Source: Neobacillus niacini
GTDB taxonomy: Bacteria; Bacillota; Bacilli; Bacillales; Cytobacillaceae
Direction: 5' to 3'
Length of the DNA: 64,000 bases
Assembly (NCBI RefSeq): GCF_019749295.1
Contig: NZ_JACWFG010000016.1
Coordinates: 27,392 to 91,391 of the forward strand
Part shown: positions 9,131 through 18,094 of the stretch, piece by piece
How the letters are laid out: each line of letters starts with the position of its first letter
How positions within the stretch are numbered: the first letter of the stretch is position 1
The notes under the pieces: model-generated
The model's database searches: none
Told to the model about the DNA's origin: nothing
Seen by the model: only the letters and a program-made list of their open reading frames with translations
Position numbers and translations under genes: made by a program

Positions 9131-9757
9131 TTGAATGGAAGTAACTCTGTAAATCGGATCTATTCAGCGACTGAATGGATTGCCAGATTTGCTTATATTA
9201 ATTTATTATGGATTGGATTTTCGTTGGTCGGTTTAATTTTTCTAGGTTTTTTTCCTGCCACGATTTCGATGTTTGCGGTCATTCGTAAATGGATAATGGG
9301 AGAAAGGGACATACCGATATTTCGAACCTTTTGGACTACCTATAAATCGGAGTTCCTGCGCAGTAATGGGTTAGGCTTAATCGTTGCGGCAGTAGGCGGG
9401 CTTATTGTCCTAGATTTGGTTTATATGAAGAATTCTGAGAATGATCTTATGAACAGCATTCAAATCCCTCTTTACTTGTTTATGTTTGCAGTAGTCATGA
9501 CCATATTTTACTTATTTCCGGTTTATGTTCATTATGAGTTAAAACTGATGCAGGTGATTAAAAATTCATTTTTAATCATGCTCATTAATCCTCTTCAAAA
9601 TCTAGTCATGATCGCTGGTATAGCTGCCTTGCTTTTTGTGGTAAATTACATTCCAGGTTTAGGCTTCTTCTTTGGCGGCAGCCTTTGTGCAGCTATAATA
9701 ATGGCATCAGGTTATCTAGCATTTAATAAAGTAGACAAAAAGAAACAGATGACATAG
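9131..9757 (+). CDS. YesL family (DUF624) membrane protein
   Basis: The 208-residue integral membrane protein shows the DUF624 signature: RIYSATEWIARFAYINLLW near the N-terminus, then GFFPATISMFAVIRKW and DIPIFRTFW, with about five hydrophobic segments. The TTG at 9131 is preferred because GGAGGG ends six bases before it. An earlier in-frame TTG at 9074 has no ribosome binding site. YesL-type proteins are usually found with YesM/YesN two-component systems and oligosaccharide ABC importers, which is what faces it here on the other strand. The molecular role of the family is not established. Confidence 0.85.
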   Translation: MNGSNSVNRIYSATEWIARFAYINLLWIGFSLVGLIFLGFFPATISMFAVIRKWIMGERDIPIFRTFWTTYKSEFLRSNGLGLIVAAVGGLIVLDLVYMKNSENDLMNSIQIPLYLFMFAVVMTIFYLFPVYVHYELKLMQVIKNSFLIMLINPLQNLVMIAGIAALLFVVNYIPGLGFFFGGSLCAAIIMASGYLAFNKVDKKKQMT

Positions 9758-9778
9758 TTTCTTAATAAGAGTTCAACT

Positions 9779-9835
9779 AAAAAGACAGATAGGAAGTGTT
9801 TCTTTAAAAGAAGAAACTCTTCTATCTGTCTTTTT
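9779..9835. terminator. Bidirectional terminator between convergent transcription units
   Basis: A long inverted repeat starts with AAAAAGACAGATAG and ends with CTATCTGTCTTTTT. It has an imperfect inner stem (GTTTCTT/AAGAAAC). A and T runs on the two sides would let it act on both the YesL gene and the converging permease operon. Confidence 0.85.
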
Positions 9836-9862
9836 GCGTTTAAAAAATAATTTTTTTACTAA

Positions 9863-10756
9863 TCAGCCTTTGACTGAACCAGCTGCCATACCCTCAACAA
9901 TCTTGTTACTTAAGAATAAGAAGGTAAGCAGAATTGGTATGATACTAATTACAAGAGTTGCACCAATGGCGCCCCAATCAGTTAAATATTGACCTACAAA
10001 GTTGTTGATTCCGACAGTTAGTGTTTTCCATTTATCAGAACTGATGAATGTGTTTACAAAGACGAATTCATTCCAGTTGTAAATCATGTTAATAATCGCA
10101 GTGGTTGATAGTACAGGCACGGTCATTGGCAGGGTGATTTGGAAGAAGATTCGGTGAACCGAGCACCCATCCATAACTGCTGCTTCCTCAATTTCACGCG
10201 GGAACGTTCTATAAAAACCAAGCAGGATCATAATCGTTAATGGTAAGTTAAAGGTTGTGTATGACAATACAATCGATACTGGACTATCAATTAAATTCAC
10301 ATTGTTATACATGTTAAACAAAGGAATGATTGTTGAATGCAGCGGTATCATGTAAGCGACTAAAAATAACCCAAGTACTAGACCACTTAGTTTCCAATGC
10401 ATCCTTGTTACGGCAAACGTTACCAGACTAGCAAGAATGGTGGTTAGGACGACTGATAGTATCGTAATCCAGACGCTGTTGAAAAAGTATAATCCAATAT
10501 TTCCTGAAGTCCATGCTCTTGTATAGTTTTCCCAATTTGGATCTTGCGGTAAAGAGAAGGGAGACATTCCGAATACTTCTTGATTGGTTTTCAGTGAAAA
10601 GAAAACCAGCCATATTAATGGGTAAATCTGAATAATAGCAAATGCCCCTAATATTAGATAAAGAAATCCAAATCCGATTTTGTTCAAGTAAGATTTCTTT
10701 GTAGTTTTGGGTACGGAAAGGTTTGTTGTTACTGGTTGTGTACTAACCTTACTCAT
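9863..10756 (-). CDS. Carbohydrate ABC transporter permease (MalG/LplC-like)
   Basis: This 297-residue protein has six predicted membrane segments. The cytoplasmic EAA loop EEAAVMDGCSVHRIFFQI contacts the ATPase. The N-terminal SLKTNQEVFG and the SVKG end are typical of the MalG-like half of CUT1 sugar importers. It is the last gene of the unit that begins with the kinase gene at 15672, and follows the other permease by 16 bases. No ATPase gene follows before the terminator. The complex would have to borrow a shared ATPase such as MsmX, as known for many Bacillus CUT1 systems. Confidence 0.92.
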   Translation of the reverse strand: MSKVSTQPVTTNLSVPKTTKKSYLNKIGFGFLYLILGAFAIIQIYPLIWLVFFSLKTNQEVFGMSPFSLPQDPNWENYTRAWTSGNIGLYFFNSVWITILSVVLTTILASLVTFAVTRMHWKLSGLVLGLFLVAYMIPLHSTIIPLFNMYNNVNLIDSPVSIVLSYTTFNLPLTIMILLGFYRTFPREIEEAAVMDGCSVHRIFFQITLPMTVPVLSTTAIINMIYNWNEFVFVNTFISSDKWKTLTVGINNFVGQYLTDWGAIGATLVISIIPILLTFLFLSNKIVEGMAAGSVKG

Positions 10757-10772
10757 CTTGTTTCACTCCCCC

Positions 10773-11651
10773 TTAAAATTGAACATCATCATTAGATTTC
10801 GTTAGTTTCGATGTTAACCAAGTCATGACTAGACAGATGACTAATAGGCCGAATCCAAGTGCACTACCATAACCAAAGTTATTCAATTTAAATGCTTCCT
10901 TGTACATGTAAGAGGCCATTACTTCACTTGCACCGTTTGGTCCTCCGCCGGTCATTACATAAATCAAGTCAAAATATTTCAATGATCCAACTACTGCCAG
11001 CATAATCGTTACTTTAAATATGCCAGAAATAAGCGGCAGTTTAATTCTAAACGCAATTTGTAATGCATTAGCTCCATCAATTTTTGCAGCTTCGATTACT
11101 TCATCTGGTACATTTTTTAATGCTGCGTAATAAATAAGAATATAAAATCCTGCATATTGCCAGATAACTGGAATGAAAATGGAATAAAGAGCGATTTCTG
11201 GATCCGCTAACCATAATGGTGTATTTTCCACGCCAAAGATTTCAAGTAATCTGTTGGCCATTCCGTTATTTGGATCAAAAATCTTCATCCAAAGCTGGGC
11301 AATCGCAACTGATGATAAGAGCATTGGAATTAAATAAATCTTACGTAATAAATCAGAACCTTTAATTTTGCTGGCTAGAACAAGTGAAATCCCTAAGTAT
11401 AGCAGCAAACTAACTGCGGAGAAAATGGCTAATTGAAAAGAATGCCAAGTACTTGTCCAGAAAACTTTATCCTGAACCAGGGTTACATAATTCTCTAACC
11501 CAATAAACTTCATCTCTCCAATTCCGTCCCAATCCATGAGACCGTAATAACCTGATAATGTAATAGGAATATAGATAAGGACTAAAATGAGAAGTAAAGC
11601 CGGGAGAGTATAAAGGGTGATAACGAATTTATTCGACATAACATTTTTCAT
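10773..11651 (-). CDS. Carbohydrate ABC transporter permease (MalF/UgpA-like)
   Basis: The 292-residue protein with six membrane segments has the MalF-like features of CUT1 importers: TLPALLLILVLIYIPI at the N-terminus, the GLENYV motif in the first periplasmic-side loop, and the EAA loop EVIEAAKIDGANALQIAF. It is paired with the downstream permease gene. The binding-protein gene lies 72 bases upstream. The ATG has an AGGGGACGAACC ribosome binding region. The substrate is inferred from the neighbouring alpha-glucuronidase and esterase genes as an oligosaccharide such as aldouronate, but the sequence itself does not say. Confidence 0.92.
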   Translation of the reverse strand: MKNVMSNKFVITLYTLPALLLILVLIYIPITLSGYYGLMDWDGIGEMKFIGLENYVTLVQDKVFWTSTWHSFQLAIFSAVSLLLYLGISLVLASKIKGSDLLRKIYLIPMLLSSVAIAQLWMKIFDPNNGMANRLLEIFGVENTPLWLADPEIALYSIFIPVIWQYAGFYILIYYAALKNVPDEVIEAAKIDGANALQIAFRIKLPLISGIFKVTIMLAVVGSLKYFDLIYVMTGGGPNGASEVMASYMYKEAFKLNNFGYGSALGFGLLVICLVMTWLTSKLTKSNDDVQF

Positions 11652-11723
11652 GTTGGTTCGTCCCCTACCTTTCTATAAAGAAGAGGACATATTTTTATCA
11701 ATATGCCCTCTTATAAAGCATGA

Positions 11724-13034
11724 TTATTTCTCAGAAGCAAGAGCCTCTTCTTGTGCTTTTGTAAACTCTTTAGGTGTTGATTGTCCGCCAAATAATGCTT
11801 GAATCTGATTTAAGTGCACATCAGCAACGCCAGCAGACATTTGAACATCCGCATAAAGTGTAATATTTGTAGCATTTCCTAAGTCATTAAGAATGTCAAT
11901 GTACATTTGTGCAAGATCGCTGCCGGATGTATCAACAGTTGTTGCAGGAATCACACCAGCTTCAACAACGGAACGTTTGCCCCATTCATCAACTAAGTAA
12001 GAAATAAATTGTTTCGCTTCATCTTTTACTTTAGATTGTTCAGATGCGAATAAAGCGACTCCAGGTCCTCCTACAAAGCTATCAATGTTGCCTTTTCCAC
12101 CTTCATAAGCTGGAAACTTGAAGTAACCGACTTTGTCTTTAAATTTCTGGTCAACATCTGGGCTAGTGGTATAGTTTGGTAATTCCCAAGTGCCCATAAT
12201 GTACATGGCAGCTTGCTCATTCATAAAGTAACCTTTTGCTTCATCGTTTGAAAGTCCGTTAAATCCTTTAACAAATGCATCCATGTCAACAAGTTTTGTA
12301 ATTTCTTCAGCTGCTTTAACTAAAGCCGGATCTTCAAAACTGCCGGTACGATTAATTGCATTATTTAATGTTTCAGGGCCGCCGATACGGTCTGCAAGGT
12401 ACATATACCACATAGAGCCAGTCCAGCGGTCTTTGTTTCCAACTGTGATTGGTGTAACATCGTTATCAGAAAGTGTTTTAACAACTTTTAAAAACTCATC
12501 ATATGTTTTTGGAACTTCTAAGTCATACTTCTTAAAAATTTCTTTGTTGTAATACACTGGAGCAATATTTAATTCAAGAGGTATAGCGTATGGCTTTTGG
12601 TCAACTGAAAATGCATCAAGTGTACCAGCAACGAACTTGTCTTCTTGGACAATATCATCTAATGGTGCAAACATATTTCCTTCAACGAAAGGTTTCATAT
12701 ATCCAGCAGCCCAAGTAATCCCAATGTCTGGAAGCTCATTTGAAGCGGATAATACCTTTATTTTTTCTTTGTATTGTTCATTTCCTAATATTTCTGTTTG
12801 AATATCGATATCGGGATGCTCTTTTTCATACGTTTTGATAATGTCATCCACAATTGTATACTGAGCTTTTGCACTTCCTTCAGGCCATAAATGCATCATT
12901 TTTACAACTGTTTTGTCACCGCTCGACTTACTTGTATCTTCAGATTTACTAGATGATGATGAACAGCCGCCTAATACAAGACCACCCATTAATGCCAAAG
13001 ATAACGCAGCGGTAACCGCTTTCTTTTTCAACAT
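11724..13034 (-). CDS. Extracellular sugar-binding lipoprotein of CUT1 ABC importer
   Basis: This is a 436-residue family 1 solute-binding protein. A lipoprotein signal peptide ends in LVLGGC, so Cys24 would be lipidated and the mature protein anchored outside the membrane. A Ser-rich linker follows. The mature part carries the usual type I binding-protein pattern (MMHLWPEG, ITVGNKDRWTGSMWY, QAAMYIMGTWELPNY). A strong AGGGGG ribosome binding site precedes the ATG. It is the first transporter gene after the two-component regulator, separated from it by 108 bases that can hold its own promoter. Separate transcription and activation by the adjacent regulator is likely. Confidence 0.93.
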   Translation of the reverse strand: MLKKKAVTAALSLALMGGLVLGGCSSSSSKSEDTSKSSGDKTVVKMMHLWPEGSAKAQYTIVDDIIKTYEKEHPDIDIQTEILGNEQYKEKIKVLSASNELPDIGITWAAGYMKPFVEGNMFAPLDDIVQEDKFVAGTLDAFSVDQKPYAIPLELNIAPVYYNKEIFKKYDLEVPKTYDEFLKVVKTLSDNDVTPITVGNKDRWTGSMWYMYLADRIGGPETLNNAINRTGSFEDPALVKAAEEITKLVDMDAFVKGFNGLSNDEAKGYFMNEQAAMYIMGTWELPNYTTSPDVDQKFKDKVGYFKFPAYEGGKGNIDSFVGGPGVALFASEQSKVKDEAKQFISYLVDEWGKRSVVEAGVIPATTVDTSGSDLAQMYIDILNDLGNATNITLYADVQMSAGVADVHLNQIQALFGGQSTPKEFTKAQEEALASEK

Positions 13035-13142
13035 ACTAAAACCCCCTTGATTGTTTTTATTTATTTATATCTAACAATTAAAGTTTACCACCTTAGACAT
13101 AATCAAAATAGGTAACAAAGATTAGGGAAAATACCATCATTT

Positions 13143-13928
13143 TTAGAAAACGCTATCATTGCTCGTCTTTCGATAGATACTAGGTGTTATACCTTCAATT
13201 TCCTTAAAGATTTTAATGAAGTATTTAGATGTTTTATAGCCAACTTCTTCAGCGATTTCATTTATTGGCAGATTGGTTGAAATCACTAATTCCTTTGCTC
13301 GCTGAATTCTTCGTCTAGTTATATATTCACTAAAATTTAGATTAGCCTGCTCCTTAAACAACACGCTGAAATAACTCGGATTCAAATGAACGTGGGCAGC
13401 TATGTCTTTGAGGGTCAATTCTTCCTTTAGATGCTGGTCAATATAGGCAATGGCTTTGCGAATAGGATCTTTGGTCGAATCTATTTTGTTGTTGGTATCG
13501 GCTATTCTTTTATCCACTACCCTTTCAATCATTCCTGCTCTTACTTGTTTCTCCATAACCTTAACAGCCTCATCAACAGCCTCAATCAACTTCTTTTTAC
13601 CTATGGGCTTTAAAAGATAATTCACTACACCAAGCCTTAAGGCTTCCTGGGCATACTCAAACTCGGAGTAGGCGGAAATAACAATTACCACAGATGAGAT
13701 CCCTTTTTCCTTCAAGTTTTTAAGCAGTTGTAATCCAGTCATTTCAGGCATTCTGATATCAGAAAGCAAAATATGAATCTTTCTTTCCTCAGCAATCTCC
13801 ATAACCTCCTCACCGCTTTCAGCAGTGAGGATAGTAAATTCTCCATTATTCCAACTTTCTAATGTTCTCTGCAAACCTTGCCTGGTTCTTGGTTCATCGT
13901 CAACTATTACGATATTTTTAGTAATCAA
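13143..13928 (-). CDS. AraC-type response regulator (YesN-like)
   Basis: The 261-residue regulator has an N-terminal receiver domain (IVIVDDEP, phosphorylatable Asp57 in LLSDIRMPEMTG, Lys in LLKPIGKKKL). A linker follows, then two C-terminal AraC helix-turn-helix motifs (LKDIAAHVHLNPSYFSVLF and INEIAEEVGYKTSKYFIKIF). The TTG at 13928 is chosen as start because GGAGGAG ends about six bases before it. Longer ATG-started versions would overlap the kinase gene and would consume that ribosome binding site. It directly follows the kinase gene and likely activates the adjacent importer genes in response to the sugar. Confidence 0.9.
   Translation of the reverse strand: MITKNIVIVDDEPRTRQGLQRTLESWNNGEFTILTAESGEEVMEIAEERKIHILLSDIRMPEMTGLQLLKNLKEKGISSVVIVISAYSEFEYAQEALRLGVVNYLLKPIGKKKLIEAVDEAVKVMEKQVRAGMIERVVDKRIADTNNKIDSTKDPIRKAIAYIDQHLKEELTLKDIAAHVHLNPSYFSVLFKEQANLNFSEYITRRRIQRAKELVISTNLPINEIAEEVGYKTSKYFIKIFKEIEGITPSIYRKTSNDSVF
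13145..13158. promoter_or_regulatory. Possible catabolite-responsive element (cre)
   Basis: AGAAAACGCTATCA resembles the CcpA target pattern TGWAANCGNTNWCA, differing at the first base and in part of the right arm. It overlaps the 3' end of the response-regulator gene, about 110 bases upstream of the binding-protein gene. Position and match are suggestive only. Confidence 0.3.
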
Positions 13929-13929
13929 A

Positions 13930-15672
13930 TTATTCTCCTCCATCAATCGGTATTTCAAATGATATTTGTGTTCCGACATTTACCTTACTCTCAATCATAA
14001 GGTCAAAATCTATGATTTCTTTGTAATACAATTTTAAGCGCTTGTACACATTGGAAATGGCCATTCCTTTACCATTCACTGAGGATGTGCCGCCAGTTTT
14101 CATTGATTGAATAATCCACTCCAGCCGCTCTTTATCCATTCCAGGACCATCATCTTGAACACAGATGGAAATCCATTCTTTGCCTTCTCGGGTTACAGGT
14201 TCCACCGTTACTGAAATAAGACAATCTCCAGCTTTGTTGCCAGCTCCATGTAAAATTGCATTTTCTACTAAAGGCTGAATAATTAATTTAGGTACTCTAA
14301 CAAACGCATATTCTGAGGGGACAGAGACATGCCATTGTAATCTGTCACCAAAGCGCATTTTCATAATTTCCATATAGTCGGCAATATGCTTGATTTCGTC
14401 TTTCAAAAACACCCAATCATCATCGGTTTCTTTTGTTATGGTATAACGAAATAAATTGGACATGGCCAGGACAAGTTCAGACAATTCTTCTTCATCCTTT
14501 TCTTCAAGCGACCAATGAAGCGCATCCAATGTATTGAAGAGAAAATGTGGATTAATTTGCGCCTGAAGGGCTTTCAATTCACTGCGGCTCCGTAAAATCT
14601 CTTTTTGATAAACCATCTGAATTAAATGATTGGTTTCTTTTACAAGCTGATTATACGTACTGTTTAATTCATTAATTTCATTTATGGAAGAAACACTTGG
14701 ATTCAATGTTAAAGAACCTTCTCCCGCATGCTGCATGGTTTTCGTTAATTTAATGATTGGTCTTGTAATGATTGTTGAAAGGAATAAGGCGCTAATTGTA
14801 AAAATAAGAGCACCAAAAACTCCCGATAAGATAATTCCAGTCCGGATCCCAGACATACCTTCTGTTAGTTCACTTACAGGGGTTAAAATTAGCACGGTCC
14901 AACCTGTTAGTTTGGATAATTGCCTTGTTACCATATAATCTTGCTGATTTAGTTGAACGATGTTTTCATTGTTTTCAATAATATCTGTTATGTCTCCATT
15001 ATAATTTTGGATAATGGGCTTTTGATCTTGATCTAGAAGAATAGAGTACTGACTGTTTTCATATATCTCATTTGCAAATGTAAAATGATTACGATTTATA
15101 CTAATTAACAGATAACCGCCATTCTTGTATTGTTTCTCTATTAAATTTATACTGCGGATGGCAAGAAAGTAGTTTCTATCATTTGGATCCTCACCTATCC
15201 AAACCATTCTTCCTCTAGCTTTATTTGCTTCATTAATCCATTTTTTGTCAATACGGTTCAATAAAGAGTCTTCATCAAGAGGGAGAACACGCTGTTGTTT
15301 TCCTGCAAAGAGCTGAAAGGAAAAGATTCCATATGTGTTCCCCATAATTCTGTTAATATGTCCCATTAAACGTTGACGGTCACTAAAAGATACGTCTTTT
15401 CGATTATGGACAGCAGTTAAAACTCGTTGAACCTCTTCGTCTGTTATCACAAGCTTTGAAGACATGTTAATTTGTTCGTAAAGTGATTCTATTCGGCCAT
15501 TTGCTTCAATGGCCACTTGTTGTATTTGTTTTTCAGCATTATTTTTTAATAAAGAAGAAACCTGTTTCAATGTAAGAAGACTTACAATCAATAGAACAAT
15601 GATCATAAAGAATAAGAAGATAAATAAAATTTGGTTCCGAAGGGTATTCCATCTTTTTAGCAGATTTAACAT
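13930..15672 (-). CDS. Sensor histidine kinase (YesM-like, LytS/HisKA_7 type)
   Basis: The 580-residue membrane kinase has one N-terminal membrane segment at about 14-36. An extracellular sensor domain of about 240 residues and a second segment near 280-305 follow. Then come a HAMP linker, the H-box QINPHFLFNTLDALHW with phosphorylated His376, and a C-terminal ATPase domain with VENAILHG, DDGPGM and GKGMAISNVYKRL. Extracellular sensing of a carbohydrate or of the loaded binding lipoprotein is usual for this class. It is the first gene of the minus-strand unit. Its start is only about 220 bases from the backbone gene darA, which marks the edge of the accessory region. Confidence 0.92.
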   Translation of the reverse strand: MLNLLKRWNTLRNQILFIFLFFMIIVLLIVSLLTLKQVSSLLKNNAEKQIQQVAIEANGRIESLYEQINMSSKLVITDEEVQRVLTAVHNRKDVSFSDRQRLMGHINRIMGNTYGIFSFQLFAGKQQRVLPLDEDSLLNRIDKKWINEANKARGRMVWIGEDPNDRNYFLAIRSINLIEKQYKNGGYLLISINRNHFTFANEIYENSQYSILLDQDQKPIIQNYNGDITDIIENNENIVQLNQQDYMVTRQLSKLTGWTVLILTPVSELTEGMSGIRTGIILSGVFGALIFTISALFLSTIITRPIIKLTKTMQHAGEGSLTLNPSVSSINEINELNSTYNQLVKETNHLIQMVYQKEILRSRSELKALQAQINPHFLFNTLDALHWSLEEKDEEELSELVLAMSNLFRYTITKETDDDWVFLKDEIKHIADYMEIMKMRFGDRLQWHVSVPSEYAFVRVPKLIIQPLVENAILHGAGNKAGDCLISVTVEPVTREGKEWISICVQDDGPGMDKERLEWIIQSMKTGGTSSVNGKGMAISNVYKRLKLYYKEIIDFDLMIESKVNVGTQISFEIPIDGGE

Positions 15673-15848
15673 TGATTGTTCGCCTTTCTTTAGTAGGATA
15701 ATACCTTATTATATTATATAACTTGTTCGCTGTAATCGTTGTCTTTTTGGGATTATGTAGTATTTCCTAGTTTTGTGGGGAGGTGTTTTCAGACAACTTT
15801 CAAAACACCCAGCTGTCGAATATCAATGTACCAAGGACAAATACCTGT

Positions 15849-15854
15849 TATAAT
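15849..15854 (+). promoter_or_regulatory. Possible -10 element of darA promoter
   Basis: TATAAT lies 40 bases before the darA start; no good -35 hexamer is seen at the normal distance. Between the kinase and darA there is also an inverted repeat, GGTGTTTT (15782-15789) with AAAACACC (15802-15809), not followed by T residues. Confidence 0.35.
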
Positions 15855-15894
15855 AAAGAAAAGAAATGAAATGTTAATGAAGGGGTTGGTAGAG

Positions 15895-16224
15895 ATGAAA
15901 CTTATCATCGCTGTTGTTCAGGATCAAGATAGCAACCGGTTATCAAAAGCACTGGTTGACAATAACTTTAGAGCGACAAAGCTGGCAACTACTGGCGGCT
16001 TTTTGAAATCTGGCAATACCACCTTTATGATTGGGACAGAGGATATTCGTGTGGACCGCGCATTGCAAATCATTAAAGATAACTGTAAATCACGAGATCA
16101 ATTAGTGGCACCAGTTTCTCCGATGGGAGGAAATGCAGACTCCTTCGTACCATATCCTGTTGAAGTTGAGGTTGGCGGTGCTACCGTATTTGTTCTGCCG
16201 ATTGAACAATATATGCATTTTTAA
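15895..16224 (+). CDS. darA: Cyclic-di-AMP receptor, PII-like (DarA/PstA/YaaQ)
   Basis: The 109-residue protein begins MKLIIAVVQDQDSNRL and has the compact PII-like fold of the family. The nucleotide-binding segments ATTGGFLKSGNTTFMIG and the central Asn/Gly-rich loop are present. It binds c-di-AMP as a trimer in relatives; its output is not settled. The ATG at 15895 follows AGGGG with normal spacing. An open frame extends upstream to 15739 but has no family similarity. In B. subtilis tmk precedes and yaaR follows this gene. Here a sensor-kinase gene precedes, divergently, and holB follows directly. Confidence 0.95.
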   Translation: MKLIIAVVQDQDSNRLSKALVDNNFRATKLATTGGFLKSGNTTFMIGTEDIRVDRALQIIKDNCKSRDQLVAPVSPMGGNADSFVPYPVEVEVGGATVFVLPIEQYMHF

Positions 16225-16248
16225 ATCAATACTATTTGTAAGTGAGTG

Positions 16249-17262
16249 ATGAACTTGATAAAAACATGGGATCAACTAGAAGAGCTGCAGCCTGCCGTGC
16301 TAAAAATGTTAAAGAACAGTTTGTTGAAGAACCGAGTAGCCCATGCCTATTTATTCGAGGGAATCAGAGGGACTGGGAAAAAAGAAATTGCTATATTAAT
16401 CACAAAAGCATTATTTTGTGATTCCTTAATAGATGGCTTCAAACCATGTGAGACATGTCATAATTGCCGGCGTATTAATAGCGGTAATCACCCTGATGTT
16501 CATAAGGTGGAGCCCGACGGGTTATCGATAAAAAAACAACAAATTCAAGACCTTCAAGCAGAGTTTTCTAAAAAAGGGGTAGAGTCACAAAGAAAAGTTT
16601 ATATGATTAGTGATGCTGATAAAATGAGTGTAAGTGCAGCAAATAGTCTGCTGAAGTTTCTAGAAGAACCAAGTTCACAAACAACTGCTTTTCTATTAAC
16701 GGAGCAGCTTCAGCAGCTGTTACCTACAATTCTTTCCCGGTGCCAAATTTTATCATTTAAACCATTATCTCCACAAACCATGATTAATCAACTGATTGAA
16801 AATGGCGTTAACCCAATGAAAGCACCACTTTTGGCACAGTTGACCAATAGTCTAGAAGAAGCGTATACACTAAATGTCGATGATTGGTTTGCACAAGCCC
16901 AAAAAATAGTGTTAAAATTATATGAGGTGTTGAAAAAAAATCCTTTAGAAGCAATGGTCACACTTCAAGGGGATTGGTTCTCACACTTTAAAGAGAAAGA
17001 ACAGATTAATCGTGGTTTAGATCTTTTACTTCTTATTTTTAAGGATTTATTATATATACAATTAGATAAACAGGAGCAAATCGTCTTTAAAGCTGAAAGT
17101 GAAGTGTTAAGGCAGTATGCTCTAGAAACATCCGGACGGCGGTTATCGGATCAAATGTCGGCTATTCTCGAGGCAAAAAGGAAGCTTGCGGCCAATATGA
17201 ACCCACAGCTAATGATGGAAGAGCTTGTGTTAAATTTGCAGGAGGGATCTTCATTTGTATGA
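16249..17262 (+). CDS. holB: DNA polymerase III delta' subunit
   Basis: The 337-residue AAA+ clamp-loader subunit has AHAYLFEGIRGTGKKE as its P-loop region, four zinc-binding cysteines in CETCHNCRR plus the upstream FCDS, and SANSLLKFLEEPSSQT with the SRC motif (LSRCQIL). It helps load the sliding clamp at the replication fork. ATG at 16249 and GTG at 16246 are both possible starts; the ribosome binding site is weak. Its end overlaps ricT by eight bases, indicating translational coupling. yaaR, normally between yaaQ and holB, is not present. Confidence 0.95.
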   Translation: MNLIKTWDQLEELQPAVLKMLKNSLLKNRVAHAYLFEGIRGTGKKEIAILITKALFCDSLIDGFKPCETCHNCRRINSGNHPDVHKVEPDGLSIKKQQIQDLQAEFSKKGVESQRKVYMISDADKMSVSAANSLLKFLEEPSSQTTAFLLTEQLQQLLPTILSRCQILSFKPLSPQTMINQLIENGVNPMKAPLLAQLTNSLEEAYTLNVDDWFAQAQKIVLKLYEVLKKNPLEAMVTLQGDWFSHFKEKEQINRGLDLLLLIFKDLLYIQLDKQEQIVFKAESEVLRQYALETSGRRLSDQMSAILEAKRKLAANMNPQLMMEELVLNLQEGSSFV

Positions 17263-18082
17263 TGTTGTAGGAGTACGCTTTAAAAAAGCGGGTAAAATCT
17301 ATTATTTTGATCCTGGAGACCTCTCAATTCAAAAGGATGACTTTGTGATTGTTGAAACTGTCCGCGGGGTTGAATACGGTAAGGCGGTTGTTCCTCGTAA
17401 GCAGGTCGAGGAGCATGATGTCGTGCTGCCATTAAAAAAGGTAGTGAGAATTGCAGATCATAAGGATCGAATGATTGTTGAAGAAAATAAACAAGCTGCC
17501 CAGGAAGCATATGATGTTTGTAATGAAAAAGTAAATGGACATCAGCTGGATATGAAACTAGTCGATGTTGAATATACATTTGATCGAAATAAAATAATCT
17601 TCTATTTTACTGCGGACGGAAGAGTTGATTTTCGTGAATTAGTAAAAGACTTAGCATCTATTTTTCGGACAAGGATTGAACTGCGCCAAATCGGTGTCAG
17701 GGACGAGGCGAAAATGCTCGGCGGTATTGGTCCGTGTGGAAGAATGCTTTGTTGTTCCACATTTTTAGGTGACTTTGACCCTGTGTCTATTAAGATGGCA
17801 AAGGATCAAAATCTTTCTTTGAACCCTACTAAAATATCCGGTTTATGCGGCAGACTTATGTGCTGTTTAAAGTATGAAAATGATGAGTATGAAGCAGCAA
17901 AATCACAGCTGCCTGATATAGGAGAAATGATTGAAACTCCTCAAGGCAGAGGAAAAGTGGTAGGATTAAATATATTAGAGCGGGTACTTCAGGTAGAACT
18001 AAAGGAACAGGATCGAGTTCTGGAGTATACATTGGATGAAATCATTAAAGAGGGTGCCTTGTCTATACAATCCACAGATTAA
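17255..18082 (+). CDS. ricT: PSP1-domain protein RicT (YaaT), Y-complex subunit
   Basis: The 275-residue PSP1 protein forms the Y-complex with RicA and RicF. In B. subtilis this complex affects RNase Y processing, sporulation, competence and biofilm formation. The two cysteine clusters CGRMLCC (161, 166, 167) and CGRLMCC (198, 203, 204) are at the same positions as in the B. subtilis protein and fit its iron-sulfur cluster ligands. Translation starts at TTG 17255, eight bases after GGAGGG, inside the holB 3' end. yabA follows 12 bases after its stop. Confidence 0.96.
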   Translation: MYDVVGVRFKKAGKIYYFDPGDLSIQKDDFVIVETVRGVEYGKAVVPRKQVEEHDVVLPLKKVVRIADHKDRMIVEENKQAAQEAYDVCNEKVNGHQLDMKLVDVEYTFDRNKIIFYFTADGRVDFRELVKDLASIFRTRIELRQIGVRDEAKMLGGIGPCGRMLCCSTFLGDFDPVSIKMAKDQNLSLNPTKISGLCGRLMCCLKYENDEYEAAKSQLPDIGEMIETPQGRGKVVGLNILERVLQVELKEQDRVLEYTLDEIIKEGALSIQSTD

Positions 18083-18094
18083 GAGGTGTGCGAC

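Noticed and set aside
14030..14048. cre-like TTAAGCGCTTGTAC within the sensor-kinase gene
   Set aside because: It is deep in coding sequence, far from any promoter, and its right half does not match the consensus.
15782..15809. Inverted repeat GGTGTTTT/AAAACACC as a terminator
   Set aside because: No T tract on either side and the stem is weak; it may be a remnant or an operator but cannot be supported.
15739..15894. Upstream extension of darA as extra protein domain or tmk remnant
   Set aside because: The extra residues show no similarity to thymidylate kinase or to DarA, and a good start with ribosome binding site is at 15895.
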